Part shown: positions 6,076-12,740 of the stretch, in pieces | Layout: the number at the start of each line of letters is the position of its first letter | How positions within the stretch are numbered: the first letter of the stretch is position 1 | Assembly: GCA_002315375.1 (NCBI GenBank) | Contig: DCHR01000010.1 | Location: forward strand, 51,414-65,987 | Source of the DNA: Treponema sp. UBA1747 | GTDB taxonomy: Bacteria > Spirochaetota > Spirochaetia > Treponematales > Treponemataceae | Length of the DNA: 14,574 bases | Reading direction: 5' to 3' | Translations under genes and position numbers: made by a program | Notes under the pieces: generated by a model | Told to the model about the DNA's origin: nothing | The model's input: only the letters and a program-made list of their open reading frames with translations | The model's database searches: none

Positions 6076-9000
6076 TTAATGCATTGTGAAAACTTTAATT
6101 CCTTCTGTCGGGAATTTAAGTTTCAGATAACGAACAATCTGCATAACTTTTTTCTCTGTAGTTTCACTTGTATAAGCTACAAGCATAAAGTTCGTTTCCG
6201 GCCAGGTGGAATCACCAAGTTTATAGGAATCATCACCGCGGCCATTTGTTAATGGAATAACTGTATATTTGAAATCAGGAATACATTCTTCAAGATTTCC
6301 AATCAATTCGGCATAAACAGACTGATTGGCAACAATTTCAACACGCACAGATTCATCTTCAATTACGGTCGTTGAATCTGAAGTTACAGCTTCACTAAGT
6401 TCATGCTGTTCAATCAGTTTAGTAAAGGTCTGTCCCTGGGCCTTTCCGTTTTTATTAAACAGGGAATAAATAACCGGAATAATAAACAGGGTTACCAGAG
6501 TACTGGAAGTCAAACCGCCTACAACACACAAACCGATTGGCTGGGTCATGGAAGCACTGTCACTTCCAAAGAAGGCCATAGGAATCATGGCAAGAATTGT
6601 GGTTAAGGTTGTCATTAATACAGGTCTCAATCTGCTGGCTCCTGCAAGTTCACAGGCTTCAAGAACCGGAATGCCTCGGCGCACCAGAAGGTTTGTCTGA
6701 TCAACAAGAATAATTCCGTTGTTTACTACAATACCAATGAGCAGAACGACCCCTATCAAAGAAACCATACTGAAGGACTGTCCCGTAATAAGATGGATGA
6801 ATACAACGCCAACAATAAGGAAGGGCATTGTAAACAGATTGATTAAAGGTTCCTTAAAGCTTTCGTAAGTTCCGGCCATTACGCCAAATACAAGAATAAT
6901 TGCCAGAACAATAATCAGCAGGAAAACCTTTGAAGTACTTCTTGTATTTGACCAGGAACCTTCGTAAGAAATGTTTACGCTTTCGGGAACAACAATGCTG
7001 TCATTAATCATCTGTTTAATCTGGTTTTCAACCTGGCCAGCGTTACTGTTATCAACTATGCTGGCAGTTAAGTGAATAATTCTGGTCTGATTTTCACGGT
7101 TGATTGAAACAGGCCCTGTGCCGCGGATAACTTCTGCAAAGTTTGCCACAGAATAAATTCCAGTGCTTCCCTGAACGTAAATTTTTTCCAGGTCTGGAAT
7201 ATCGCTGCGGTCATCATCCTTCAGAATTACAACTACATCGTAGCTTTCGCCATTCTGATGATAGGTTGTGGCGGTTTTACCATTGATACAGTAGTTGATT
7301 TCATTTGCAATAGACATTACAGAAATTCCAAAGTAGGAAGCCCGCTCCCTGTCTACTTTAATTTCAACCTGAGGAAGTCCGTCCTCCATATCAATTTCCG
7401 GTTCTGAAACTGATGAAATATTTTTCTTGATAAGATTTTTAATTTCTTTTGCGGTATTCAGACTGGCATCAAGATCGTTAGACCGGAATACAATATCAAT
7501 ATCTGAACCGCCCATCTGAGCCATCATGCCGTCATCAAAAGTAAAGTCCGCATTGGCATAATCGGTAAAATGTTTTCTTAATTTTGATTTTACTGCTTCT
7601 GCATTATCAATCTGCTGGGAAGCATCGGGAAGGGAAATGGAAATTGAACCTTTGTAGGAAGTATCTGAACCGCCCATTCCCCGGCCGCCTGTTCCAACGC
7701 TGACTGTAATGTTTTTGTAGCCTTCAATTTCATCTACTGCATATTCGTAAAAATCATTTAAGATTTCTTCTGTTTCTTCAAGCTTTGTTCCAAGAGGAAG
7801 TTCAACGTTCAAACCAACAGAAGTATCATTGAACATAGACATAAAGGTAATTCTTAAGCGGGTGGCAAGGACTACGGAAATAAGGAGTATTCCAACAGAA
7901 ATTACTACAGTTACAAAACGATGTCTTAAAACTCCGTGAAGTCCTTTTCTGTATTTTTCGGTAATCCAGTTCAAAGCTTTTTCTACAGCTCTGTCCCCTT
8001 TTGCAAGCAGTTTGTTTTTAATTGGTTTTTCCGCTCTGTTTGAAACCGGCAGGAATTTTCCTGCAAGAACCGGAACCAGGAACAATGCAACAAAAAGTGA
8101 AGACAAAATGGCAATAATAATTACTACCATAAGAGAACTGAACATCTGTCCAAGCATTCCCAGCTGACCTTTGAAAATGAAGAACGGAATGAATACACAG
8201 ACTGTTGTAAGGTTTCCGGAAATTACAGAAGCCATTACTTCCTGTGTTCCAAGAACTGCTGCAGTTTTTGCCTGAGTACCGCGATTTCTGTAAACATAAA
8301 TATTTTCCAGTACAACAATTGAAGCATCTACTACCATTCCAAGTCCCAGAATTAAACCGGTCATTGTAATCATGTTCATAGTAATTCCGGCAAATGACAT
8401 AACCGTAAGAGTAATGAGAATACAGAACGGAATTGAAATTGCCATAATAAAAGTACTCTTTCCACTTCTCAGGAAAACAAAAAGAATGATTACGGCTAGA
8501 ATAAATCCTTCAATAATAGATTTAATAAGTTCGGTAACAGTATCACTTACAGAAGTAGATTCATCCCTGAGGATTTCGATTTTTATATCCTCCGGAAGAG
8601 TTTTCTGGATTTCCGCAATTTTTGCCTTTACATTTTTTGCAACGGCTACTGTGTTGGCTCCGCTTTGCTTTGTGACAGAAATCTGAATGCCGGGTTTGCC
8701 GTTTATATAAACTTTATTTGAAGCGTCCTCATAACCCATAAAAGCTGAACCGATATCTTCAAGTTTTACATCGTAACCGTTATAAGTTCCGACTACAGTT
8801 TTGTTTATTTCATCTACAGAAGAAAATTCCCCTGTTGTGCGGACCATATATTTTTTGGTTCCTTCACTTACATTTCCGCCGCCCACTTCAATATTCTGGC
8901 TGGCAAGAGTTGATGAAACAGAAGACAAAGTAAGACCAAAAGCTTCAAGACGGTTCTGGTCCAGTTCAACGCGGACAATGCTGTTGCGACCGCCTGTAAC

Positions 9001-9522
9001 ACTTGCCTGGGCAACTCCATCAGCCTGTTCAAGACGATCTGAAATCTGTTCATCCGCAATTTTCTTAAGCTCTTCCTCTGTTCTGTTTCCGTTTACAGCC
9101 AGAGTAATCATTGGCATAGAATCTGAGCTGAACTGGAAGATGGAAGGGGAACCTGCAGCATCGGGAAGCTGCTGTTTTACCATATCAAGTTTGTCGCGGA
9201 TATCATTAACCGCTACGTCCATATCTGTGCCGTAGTTAAATTCCAGCTGAATCGTAGATGAACCTTCAGAAGAAGTTGAAGTCATCTGCTTCAGATTATT
9301 TACGCTTACAAGTCCACTTTCCAGAACCTGTGTTACGGCTTTTTCTACAGTTTCCGGACCGGCATTAGTGTATGTGGTCATTACCATTGCAGTTGGAGTA
9401 TCCATATCCGGCATTAAGGCAATGCTTATTCCGCCGATTGAAAAAATTGAGACAACGGCAATTAAGGCAAAAACACAAAGAGTTAAAACCGGATGATCCA
9501 ATATCTTTTTTGATACGCTCAT
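6076..9522 (-). CDS. RND-family efflux pump with extra C-terminal domain
   Basis: A 1148-residue inner-membrane pump of the AcrB/MMPL-like hydrophobe/amphiphile efflux (HAE) family. TM1 lies at 13-36. TM2-TM6 lie at about 335-490 and TM8-TM12 at about 865-1022, with two large periplasmic loops between. In TM4 the motif is GMVVDASIVVLEN with a single Asp (D399; AcrB has two), and TM10 has VVNNGIILVDQTN (N934/N935) where AcrB has its key Lys. Residues 1023-1148 are an addition not present in AcrB: a polar linker, then about 90 residues with a beta-alpha-beta-beta-alpha-beta look and PII-like GRG and EGIKVF patterns. The start ATG has AGGAGG 4 nt upstream and lies 8 nt after the adaptor gene. 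Substrates are unknown. Confidence 0.93.
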   Translation of the reverse strand: MSVSKKILDHPVLTLCVFALIAVVSIFSIGGISIALMPDMDTPTAMVMTTYTNAGPETVEKAVTQVLESGLVSVNNLKQMTSTSSEGSSTIQLEFNYGTDMDVAVNDIRDKLDMVKQQLPDAAGSPSIFQFSSDSMPMITLAVNGNRTEEELKKIADEQISDRLEQADGVAQASVTGGRNSIVRVELDQNRLEAFGLTLSSVSSTLASQNIEVGGGNVSEGTKKYMVRTTGEFSSVDEINKTVVGTYNGYDVKLEDIGSAFMGYEDASNKVYINGKPGIQISVTKQSGANTVAVAKNVKAKIAEIQKTLPEDIKIEILRDESTSVSDTVTELIKSIIEGFILAVIILFVFLRSGKSTFIMAISIPFCILITLTVMSFAGITMNMITMTGLILGLGMVVDASIVVLENIYVYRNRGTQAKTAAVLGTQEVMASVISGNLTTVCVFIPFFIFKGQLGMLGQMFSSLMVVIIIAILSSLFVALFLVPVLAGKFLPVSNRAEKPIKNKLLAKGDRAVEKALNWITEKYRKGLHGVLRHRFVTVVISVGILLISVVLATRLRITFMSMFNDTSVGLNVELPLGTKLEETEEILNDFYEYAVDEIEGYKNITVSVGTGGRGMGGSDTSYKGSISISLPDASQQIDNAEAVKSKLRKHFTDYANADFTFDDGMMAQMGGSDIDIVFRSNDLDASLNTAKEIKNLIKKNISSVSEPEIDMEDGLPQVEIKVDRERASYFGISVMSIANEINYCINGKTATTYHQNGESYDVVVILKDDDRSDIPDLEKIYVQGSTGIYSVANFAEVIRGTGPVSINRENQTRIIHLTASIVDNSNAGQVENQIKQMINDSIVVPESVNISYEGSWSNTRSTSKVFLLIIVLAIILVFGVMAGTYESFKEPLINLFTMPFLIVGVVFIHLITGQSFSMVSLIGVVLLIGIVVNNGIILVDQTNLLVRRGIPVLEACELAGASRLRPVLMTTLTTILAMIPMAFFGSDSASMTQPIGLCVVGGLTSSTLVTLFIIPVIYSLFNKNGKAQGQTFTKLIEQHELSEAVTSDSTTVIEDESVRVEIVANQSVYAELIGNLEECIPDFKYTVIPLTNGRGDDSYKLGDSTWPETNFMLVAYTSETTEKKVMQIVRYLKLKFPTEGIKVFTMH

Positions 9523-9530
9523 ATTTCCTC

Positions 9531-10481
9531 CTAAATTTCTTTTACTTTTGCACCGTTAGTAAGACTCTGACTTCCGCTGATAACAACTTTCTGACCTTCT
9601 GTTACACCGGACAAAATCTGAACCTGACCATCAACATTTACTCCAAGCTCAACTTCTGTTTCTGTTACAGTTGAATCGTCATTGATCACGTAAACAAAAG
9701 TTTTTCCGTCTATGGTTTGAACTGCATCGTAAGGAATAACTAAAGCATTGGGGTGAGTTATTGTGTAAAGTTTGATTTTTGCGTACATCCCTGCATTAAT
9801 GCGGGCATCATCTTTGTCAAAGCTCAGGTAGATTTCCTTTGTTCTGGAAACTTCATCTACAATCGGCGAAACCCTGATTACACGGGCTGTGAAAGTTTCG
9901 TTTTTATACGCAACAAGAGAAACATCAGCTTTCTGGTCATTTTCCAGAACAGCAATATCTCTTTCCGGAACTCTTGCTTTAATCTGCAGTTCATTAATGT
10001 TTCCAATCTGGGCAACGGCGGTAGTTGAATTTACAGAGGTTCCAACAGTTAATGGCAGGGCTGTAATGGTTCCGGAAATCGGGGCGTATACCGGGCTTGC
10101 TTCATAAAAGCTGCCGGGAGTAGACGGGTCAATTTCTGCCAGTTTATCTCCCTTTTTTACATTTGAACCAAGGGTAACAAAAACCTTTGTAATTTTTCCG
10201 CTCATCATTGGATAAACTGAAATCGTGTTGTTTGCCTGAATGCTTCCATTCATTGTCAGATATTCAACATGGTCCTCAGGTTTCAGAACTTTTGATTTTA
10301 CAGAATAAACTGTTTCATTTTGCTGAGATAAACCACCAGGCAATCCGCCGGAAACGCCATCTCTTCCCGGAGCTCCAGGCATTCCTCCTGCCTTTTTACC
10401 CGGGAGAACTGCCACAAGGGCTACCACTGCAATTACAACAACTACCAGTAAAATTCTTGAAAAAATTTTCTTTTTACTCAT
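9531..10481 (-). CDS. Periplasmic adaptor (membrane-fusion protein), hairpin-less, BesA-like
   Basis: A 316-residue adaptor linking pump and outer-membrane channel. It has an N-terminal membrane anchor (9-26), a Gly/Pro-rich linker (28-50), a split lipoyl domain (95-118 and about 132-150), a beta-barrel domain (about 165-240) and a membrane-proximal domain ending in GAKVKEI. The two lipoyl halves are joined by only about 15 residues, so the coiled-coil hairpin used by AcrA to touch TolC is absent. Borrelia BesA is known to lack it too. Two ATGs compete: 10490 directly abuts AAGG, whereas 10481 has it 9 nt upstream, so 10481 is preferred with modest confidence. It is the middle gene of a tight three-gene operon. 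Confidence 0.9.
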   Translation of the reverse strand: MSKKKIFSRILLVVVVIAVVALVAVLPGKKAGGMPGAPGRDGVSGGLPGGLSQQNETVYSVKSKVLKPEDHVEYLTMNGSIQANNTISVYPMMSGKITKVFVTLGSNVKKGDKLAEIDPSTPGSFYEASPVYAPISGTITALPLTVGTSVNSTTAVAQIGNINELQIKARVPERDIAVLENDQKADVSLVAYKNETFTARVIRVSPIVDEVSRTKEIYLSFDKDDARINAGMYAKIKLYTITHPNALVIPYDAVQTIDGKTFVYVINDDSTVTETEVELGVNVDGQVQILSGVTEGQKVVISGSQSLTNGAKVKEI

Positions 10482-10498
10482 TTTCTTCATCCTTATGT

Positions 10499-11800
10499 TT
10501 AATCATTTATATTCAGTAAGCTTTTCAGTTCGATAATGCTTGTAATCAGAGATAACTGCTGATTGTCCAGCTGAACGCTTACATTGTTATAGGTGTTTTG
10601 TGCAGACTGAAAAGCGGTCAAATCTTTTGTACCGTTTTTATATGCAATTTCTGCCAGCTCAAGACTTTTCTTTGCCAGCTCCAGATTCTGCTGACAGTTT
10701 TTCAAAGTCTCCTTTGAAATTTCAATGCCGTTAATCATTTCAATGGCATTTGTAAGCAACTGATTTTTGGTATCCTGAAGCTGAAGATTCAGGGTTTTCA
10801 GGGAATCTTCAATGGAGGCAATGTTGTCTTTTGCGCTGGAACCCGGAATCAGATTATCCAGAGAAAATGAAAATCCCAGAGAAACAGACCAGCTGTCTGT
10901 CTGATTTTTTGTTACCGGGTTTGAAGAATAAGAAAAACTGTATGGATTAACATTTGCCGAAAGGGCCAGAGAAGGAACATATGTATTTAATTTTGTCTGG
11001 TCCAGAGAAAGCTGAGTCTGATTAATAGAATCTTTTATACTTCTGACTGATGAAGAATTTTCTATAAGTTCATTCAGATTCCATGCAGAAAAATCCACAT
11101 CGTAATATTTTTCGTAATCATTTAAGTCTCCCTCCAGATCAGGAAAATTCTGATTTTCAACGGGGTAACCAATATCATTCAGAAAAAGAATATAGTTGGT
11201 TATATAAAGGGATTCAGAATTCTTTAAGGTTACCTTTGCATTTTCATAATCCAGCTGGCTTGTAAGCAAATCCAGTTCAGGAACCAGCCCCTGAGACTTT
11301 TTTATTTTTGTCTGATTGTATTGATTCTCATAAGAAGTAAGGGAAGCCTCATTCAGCTTCACCTGTTTTTCTGTATACAAAAGAGAATAAAATGCTTTTG
11401 TAACATCCACTTTAATCTGGTTTACTGAATCCGCATAATCCAGTAATCCGCTTTCGTAACTGTCTCTAATTGACTGAAGTTTTTTCCCCAGTCCTGCAGA
11501 CAGATTAAGGTTTGCACTGATTTGTGCAGAAACAGAAAGATTGTTTTGTGCAGAGGTCAGTCCGGAATTATCTGAAGCAGATGCACCTGCATTAATAGAG
11601 GGAAGAAAATTATTCCATTTATGATTTTCTTTTCGCTCAGCCTGCTCAAGCTGAATTTGTGAAACTTTGATGGAAGTATTATTTTCCAAAGCCGTTTGTA
11701 TGGCTTCTTCCAGAGTCAGTTTTTTCTTGTTTTCAATATCCTGGGCACAAATAATGGATACCGAAATAAATACTGTTGTCATAATGATTAGTTTTTTCAT
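10499..11800 (-). CDS. TolC-family outer-membrane efflux protein
   Basis: A 433-residue outer-membrane efflux protein with a signal peptide (1-19, hydrophobic core IIMTTVFISVSII, likely cleavage after ICA). Two OEP repeats follow: the first opens with LTLEEAIQTALENN, and the second begins near NLNELIENSSSVRSIKDS. Long heptad-like helices rich in Asn, Gln, Leu and Ser, with two short membrane-strand regions, are typical of TolC trimers. It is the first gene of the operon, 8 nt before the adaptor's longest frame. The only Shine-Dalgarno (AGGAG, 11814-11818) lies 13 nt upstream of the ATG, longer than usual. Gene order TolC, adaptor, pump equals Borrelia besC-besA-besB. Confidence 0.9.
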   Translation of the reverse strand: MKKLIIMTTVFISVSIICAQDIENKKKLTLEEAIQTALENNTSIKVSQIQLEQAERKENHKWNNFLPSINAGASASDNSGLTSAQNNLSVSAQISANLNLSAGLGKKLQSIRDSYESGLLDYADSVNQIKVDVTKAFYSLLYTEKQVKLNEASLTSYENQYNQTKIKKSQGLVPELDLLTSQLDYENAKVTLKNSESLYITNYILFLNDIGYPVENQNFPDLEGDLNDYEKYYDVDFSAWNLNELIENSSSVRSIKDSINQTQLSLDQTKLNTYVPSLALSANVNPYSFSYSSNPVTKNQTDSWSVSLGFSFSLDNLIPGSSAKDNIASIEDSLKTLNLQLQDTKNQLLTNAIEMINGIEISKETLKNCQQNLELAKKSLELAEIAYKNGTKDLTAFQSAQNTYNNVSVQLDNQQLSLITSIIELKSLLNIND

Positions 11801-11827
11801 GTAATCGGTTAGGCTCCTGTAAATAAA

Positions 11828-11890
11828 CTATGTAGCATACTACGTCGGACACTACATAGATATAACGGGGAAGTGTGTAGCATGTTACAT
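11828..11890. promoter_or_regulatory. Candidate MarR operators between the regulator and the efflux operon
   Basis: Two similar 16-bp imperfect palindromes stand as direct copies at 11830-11845 and 11875-11890, sharing TGTAGCAT then TAC. Their centres are 45 bp apart. The left one also overlaps a larger perfect inverted repeat: CTATGTAG (11828-11835) and CTACATAG (11852-11859). Sites of this size and symmetry fit dimeric MarR proteins, and their place in the divergent gap suggests one regulator controls both its own gene and the tolC operon. Binding is inferred. Confidence 0.6.
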
Positions 11891-11895
11891 ATAAT
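11890..11895 (+). promoter_or_regulatory. Possible -10 for the MarR gene (distal)
   Basis: A TATAAT overlaps the last base of the right-hand operator copy. It would give a leader of about 33 nt for the MarR gene. No good -35 is seen; repressor on the operator would block this promoter. Confidence 0.35.
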
Positions 11896-11921
11896 TTCCT
11901 TTTATATTCCTAATTCTCTGT

Positions 11922-11927
11922 TATAAT
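11922..11927 (+). promoter_or_regulatory. Possible -10 for the MarR gene (proximal, leaderless)
   Basis: A second TATAAT lies 7 nt before the MarR ATG. If used, the transcript would begin at or beside the start codon. This fits the lack of any Shine-Dalgarno before that gene. No clear -35 is present. Confidence 0.4.
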
Positions 11928-11934
11928 TATTGGT

Positions 11935-12363
11935 ATGCAGCACAAGAATCCTTTTTATTTGATAAAAAATATCAATGACAAGTTTGAAGCCCGGGGAAAT
12001 ACTGAGTGTCAGAAAGCAGGCCTCACTCTGGCTCAGTTTAAAATCCTTATTTATATAAAAGAGCACCCGGACAAACTTATTACCCAGAAGGAACTGGAAA
12101 AAGTCTTTAAAGTTTCCCACGCAACAATAAACGGCATTCTTACACGTTTAGAGGAAAAAGGATTTGTAAGTACTTCTCTGGTCAGGGACGGTATCCAGCA
12201 GAAACAGGTTTTTATGACTGAGAAGGGAAATGATGCCTATGAAAAAATGGAAATTCCGAGAACAGCTGATGATATTGCATTGGAAAAGCTTTTTACAAAA
12301 AAAGAGTTAAATCAATTCAGGGATTATCTTTTAAGGGTTTTTGAATATGTAAGTAAAGACTGA
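11935..12363 (+). CDS. MarR-family transcriptional regulator
   Basis: A 142-residue regulator with the MarR winged-helix fold: dimer helices at the ends (1-20 and 110-142) and the DNA-binding core at about 30-100, with helix-turn-helix LITQKELEKVFKVSHATINGILTRLEEKGF (48-77 region) and wing VRDGIQQKQVFMTEKG. The usual DxRxK wing motif is replaced by DGIQQK. It is divergent from the efflux operon, and the intervening 134 bp hold repeated palindromes, so it is very likely the local repressor of that pump, relieved by a small ligand. No Shine-Dalgarno precedes the ATG. A strong terminator follows 29 nt after the stop. Confidence 0.92.
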   Translation: MQHKNPFYLIKNINDKFEARGNTECQKAGLTLAQFKILIYIKEHPDKLITQKELEKVFKVSHATINGILTRLEEKGFVSTSLVRDGIQQKQVFMTEKGNDAYEKMEIPRTADDIALEKLFTKKELNQFRDYLLRVFEYVSKD

Positions 12364-12392
12364 TCTCTGGTAAACAAGTTATTCGGATTGAA

Positions 12393-12436
12393 AAAAGAAA
12401 GAGGCAACCTCCAGGCGGAAGTTGCCTCTTTCTTTT
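12393..12436. terminator. Strong bidirectional terminator
   Basis: A perfect 16-bp stem (12393-12408 with 12421-12436) with a 12-nt loop. The GC-rich core GAGGCAAC is flanked by A-rich and T-rich ends, so it works on both strands. It ends the MarR gene from the left and could also stop aspS transcripts from the right, although repeat DNA now separates it from aspS. Confidence 0.88.
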
Positions 12437-12438
12437 AC

Positions 12439-12518
12439 AGGCGACGCTGCTACGCAGCATCCCCAGATTATTCTTCTGTATCGTAACAGGTAATATGCAA
12501 ATCCTTAAGCTGCTGTTC
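12439..12518 (-). pseudogene. Duplicated 3' end of aspS plus downstream flank
   Basis: These 80 bp match 12712-12791 at 78 positions, a copy displaced by 273 bp. The copy encodes the last 16 AspRS residues (EQQLKDLHITCYDTEE) and a stop at 12468-12470, followed by the same GC-rich post-stop hairpin sequence. The single coding difference is synonymous (TTG for TTA). It has no start and cannot be expressed as a protein on its own. A further 22-nt aspS-like piece (12598-12619) lies beyond a palindromic insert. Confidence 0.9.
12443..12461. repeat. Short palindrome, copy 1 (post-stop hairpin)
   Basis: GACGCTGC and GCAGCATC pair around a TAC loop with one mismatch. The same 19-bp sequence recurs at 12716-12734. 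Each copy lies just 3' of an aspS stop. Confidence 0.6.
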
Positions 12519-12519
12519 A

Positions 12520-12597
12520 TACGATTGGTCAAGGCACGCTTCGCTTAAAGCCTTGACTCAATCGTTTTGCAGGTGTCAGACAAGCTTACACCTGCAA
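12520..12597. repeat. Palindromic repeat element, unit A
   Basis: About 78 bp with two hairpins. The first has arms GATTGGTCAAGGC (12524-12536) and GCCTTGACTCAATC (12550-12563), complementary but for one bulged base; the second has GCAGGTGT (12569-12576) and ACACCTGC (12588-12595), a perfect 8-bp stem. It sits exactly between two pieces of the aspS copy that are adjacent in the real gene. It resembles unit B (12619-12706) in layout and sequence, and looks like a small REP/MITE-like element. No transposase is encoded nearby. Confidence 0.7.
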
Positions 12598-12619
12598 TCA
12601 ACTGCTGCAGGACACTCGT
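12598..12619 (-). pseudogene. Second fragment of the duplicated aspS 3' region
   Basis: Matches 12793-12814 of aspS at 21 of 22 positions and corresponds to AspRS residues 588-594 (ECPAAVD). The one difference is synonymous (GCA for GCG). In aspS this stretch directly joins the 16-residue tail found at 12468-12518; here unit A separates them. Confidence 0.8.
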
Positions 12620-12706
12620 ACGTCTGGTCAAGGGACGCTCGCCTTCGCTCGCTCAAGCCCTTGACTCAGCCGTTTGTCGGGTGTCAGGACAAGCCTACAC
12701 CCGCCA
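12619..12706. repeat. Palindromic repeat element, unit B
   Basis: A longer relative of unit A. Hairpin one has arms TGGTCAAGGG (12625-12634) and CCCTTGACTCA (12658-12668) with the same single bulge, and a longer GC-rich loop. Hairpin two has CGGGTGT (12678-12684) and ACACCCG (12697-12703). Both units begin with TACG then TGGTCAAGG two bases later and end near GCNATC, so boundaries are approximate. Compensating changes keep both stems (for example GGTGT/ACACC preserved with flanking base changes on both sides). Confidence 0.7.
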
Positions 12707-12715
12707 TCCATAGGC

Positions 12716-12734
12716 GACGCTGCTACGCAGCATC
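12716..12734. repeat. Short palindrome, copy 2 (post-stop hairpin)
   Basis: Identical to 12443-12461, lying 6 nt past the true aspS stop. Its right arm extends into a 13-bp sequence (12727-12739) that recurs inverted inside aspS at 12818-12830. Confidence 0.6.
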
Positions 12735-12740
12735 CCCAAA

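Noticed and set aside
11798..11860. Lipoprotein signal on the TolC-family protein (SIIC).
   Set aside because: The residues before Cys do not fit a typical lipobox, and a signal peptidase I site at ICA is adequate. Spirochaete lipoboxes are loose, so this is not excluded.
12437..12740. CRISPR array or phage attachment site in the repeat block.
   Set aside because: There are only two unequal units, no regular spacers, no cas or integrase gene, and no tRNA gene.
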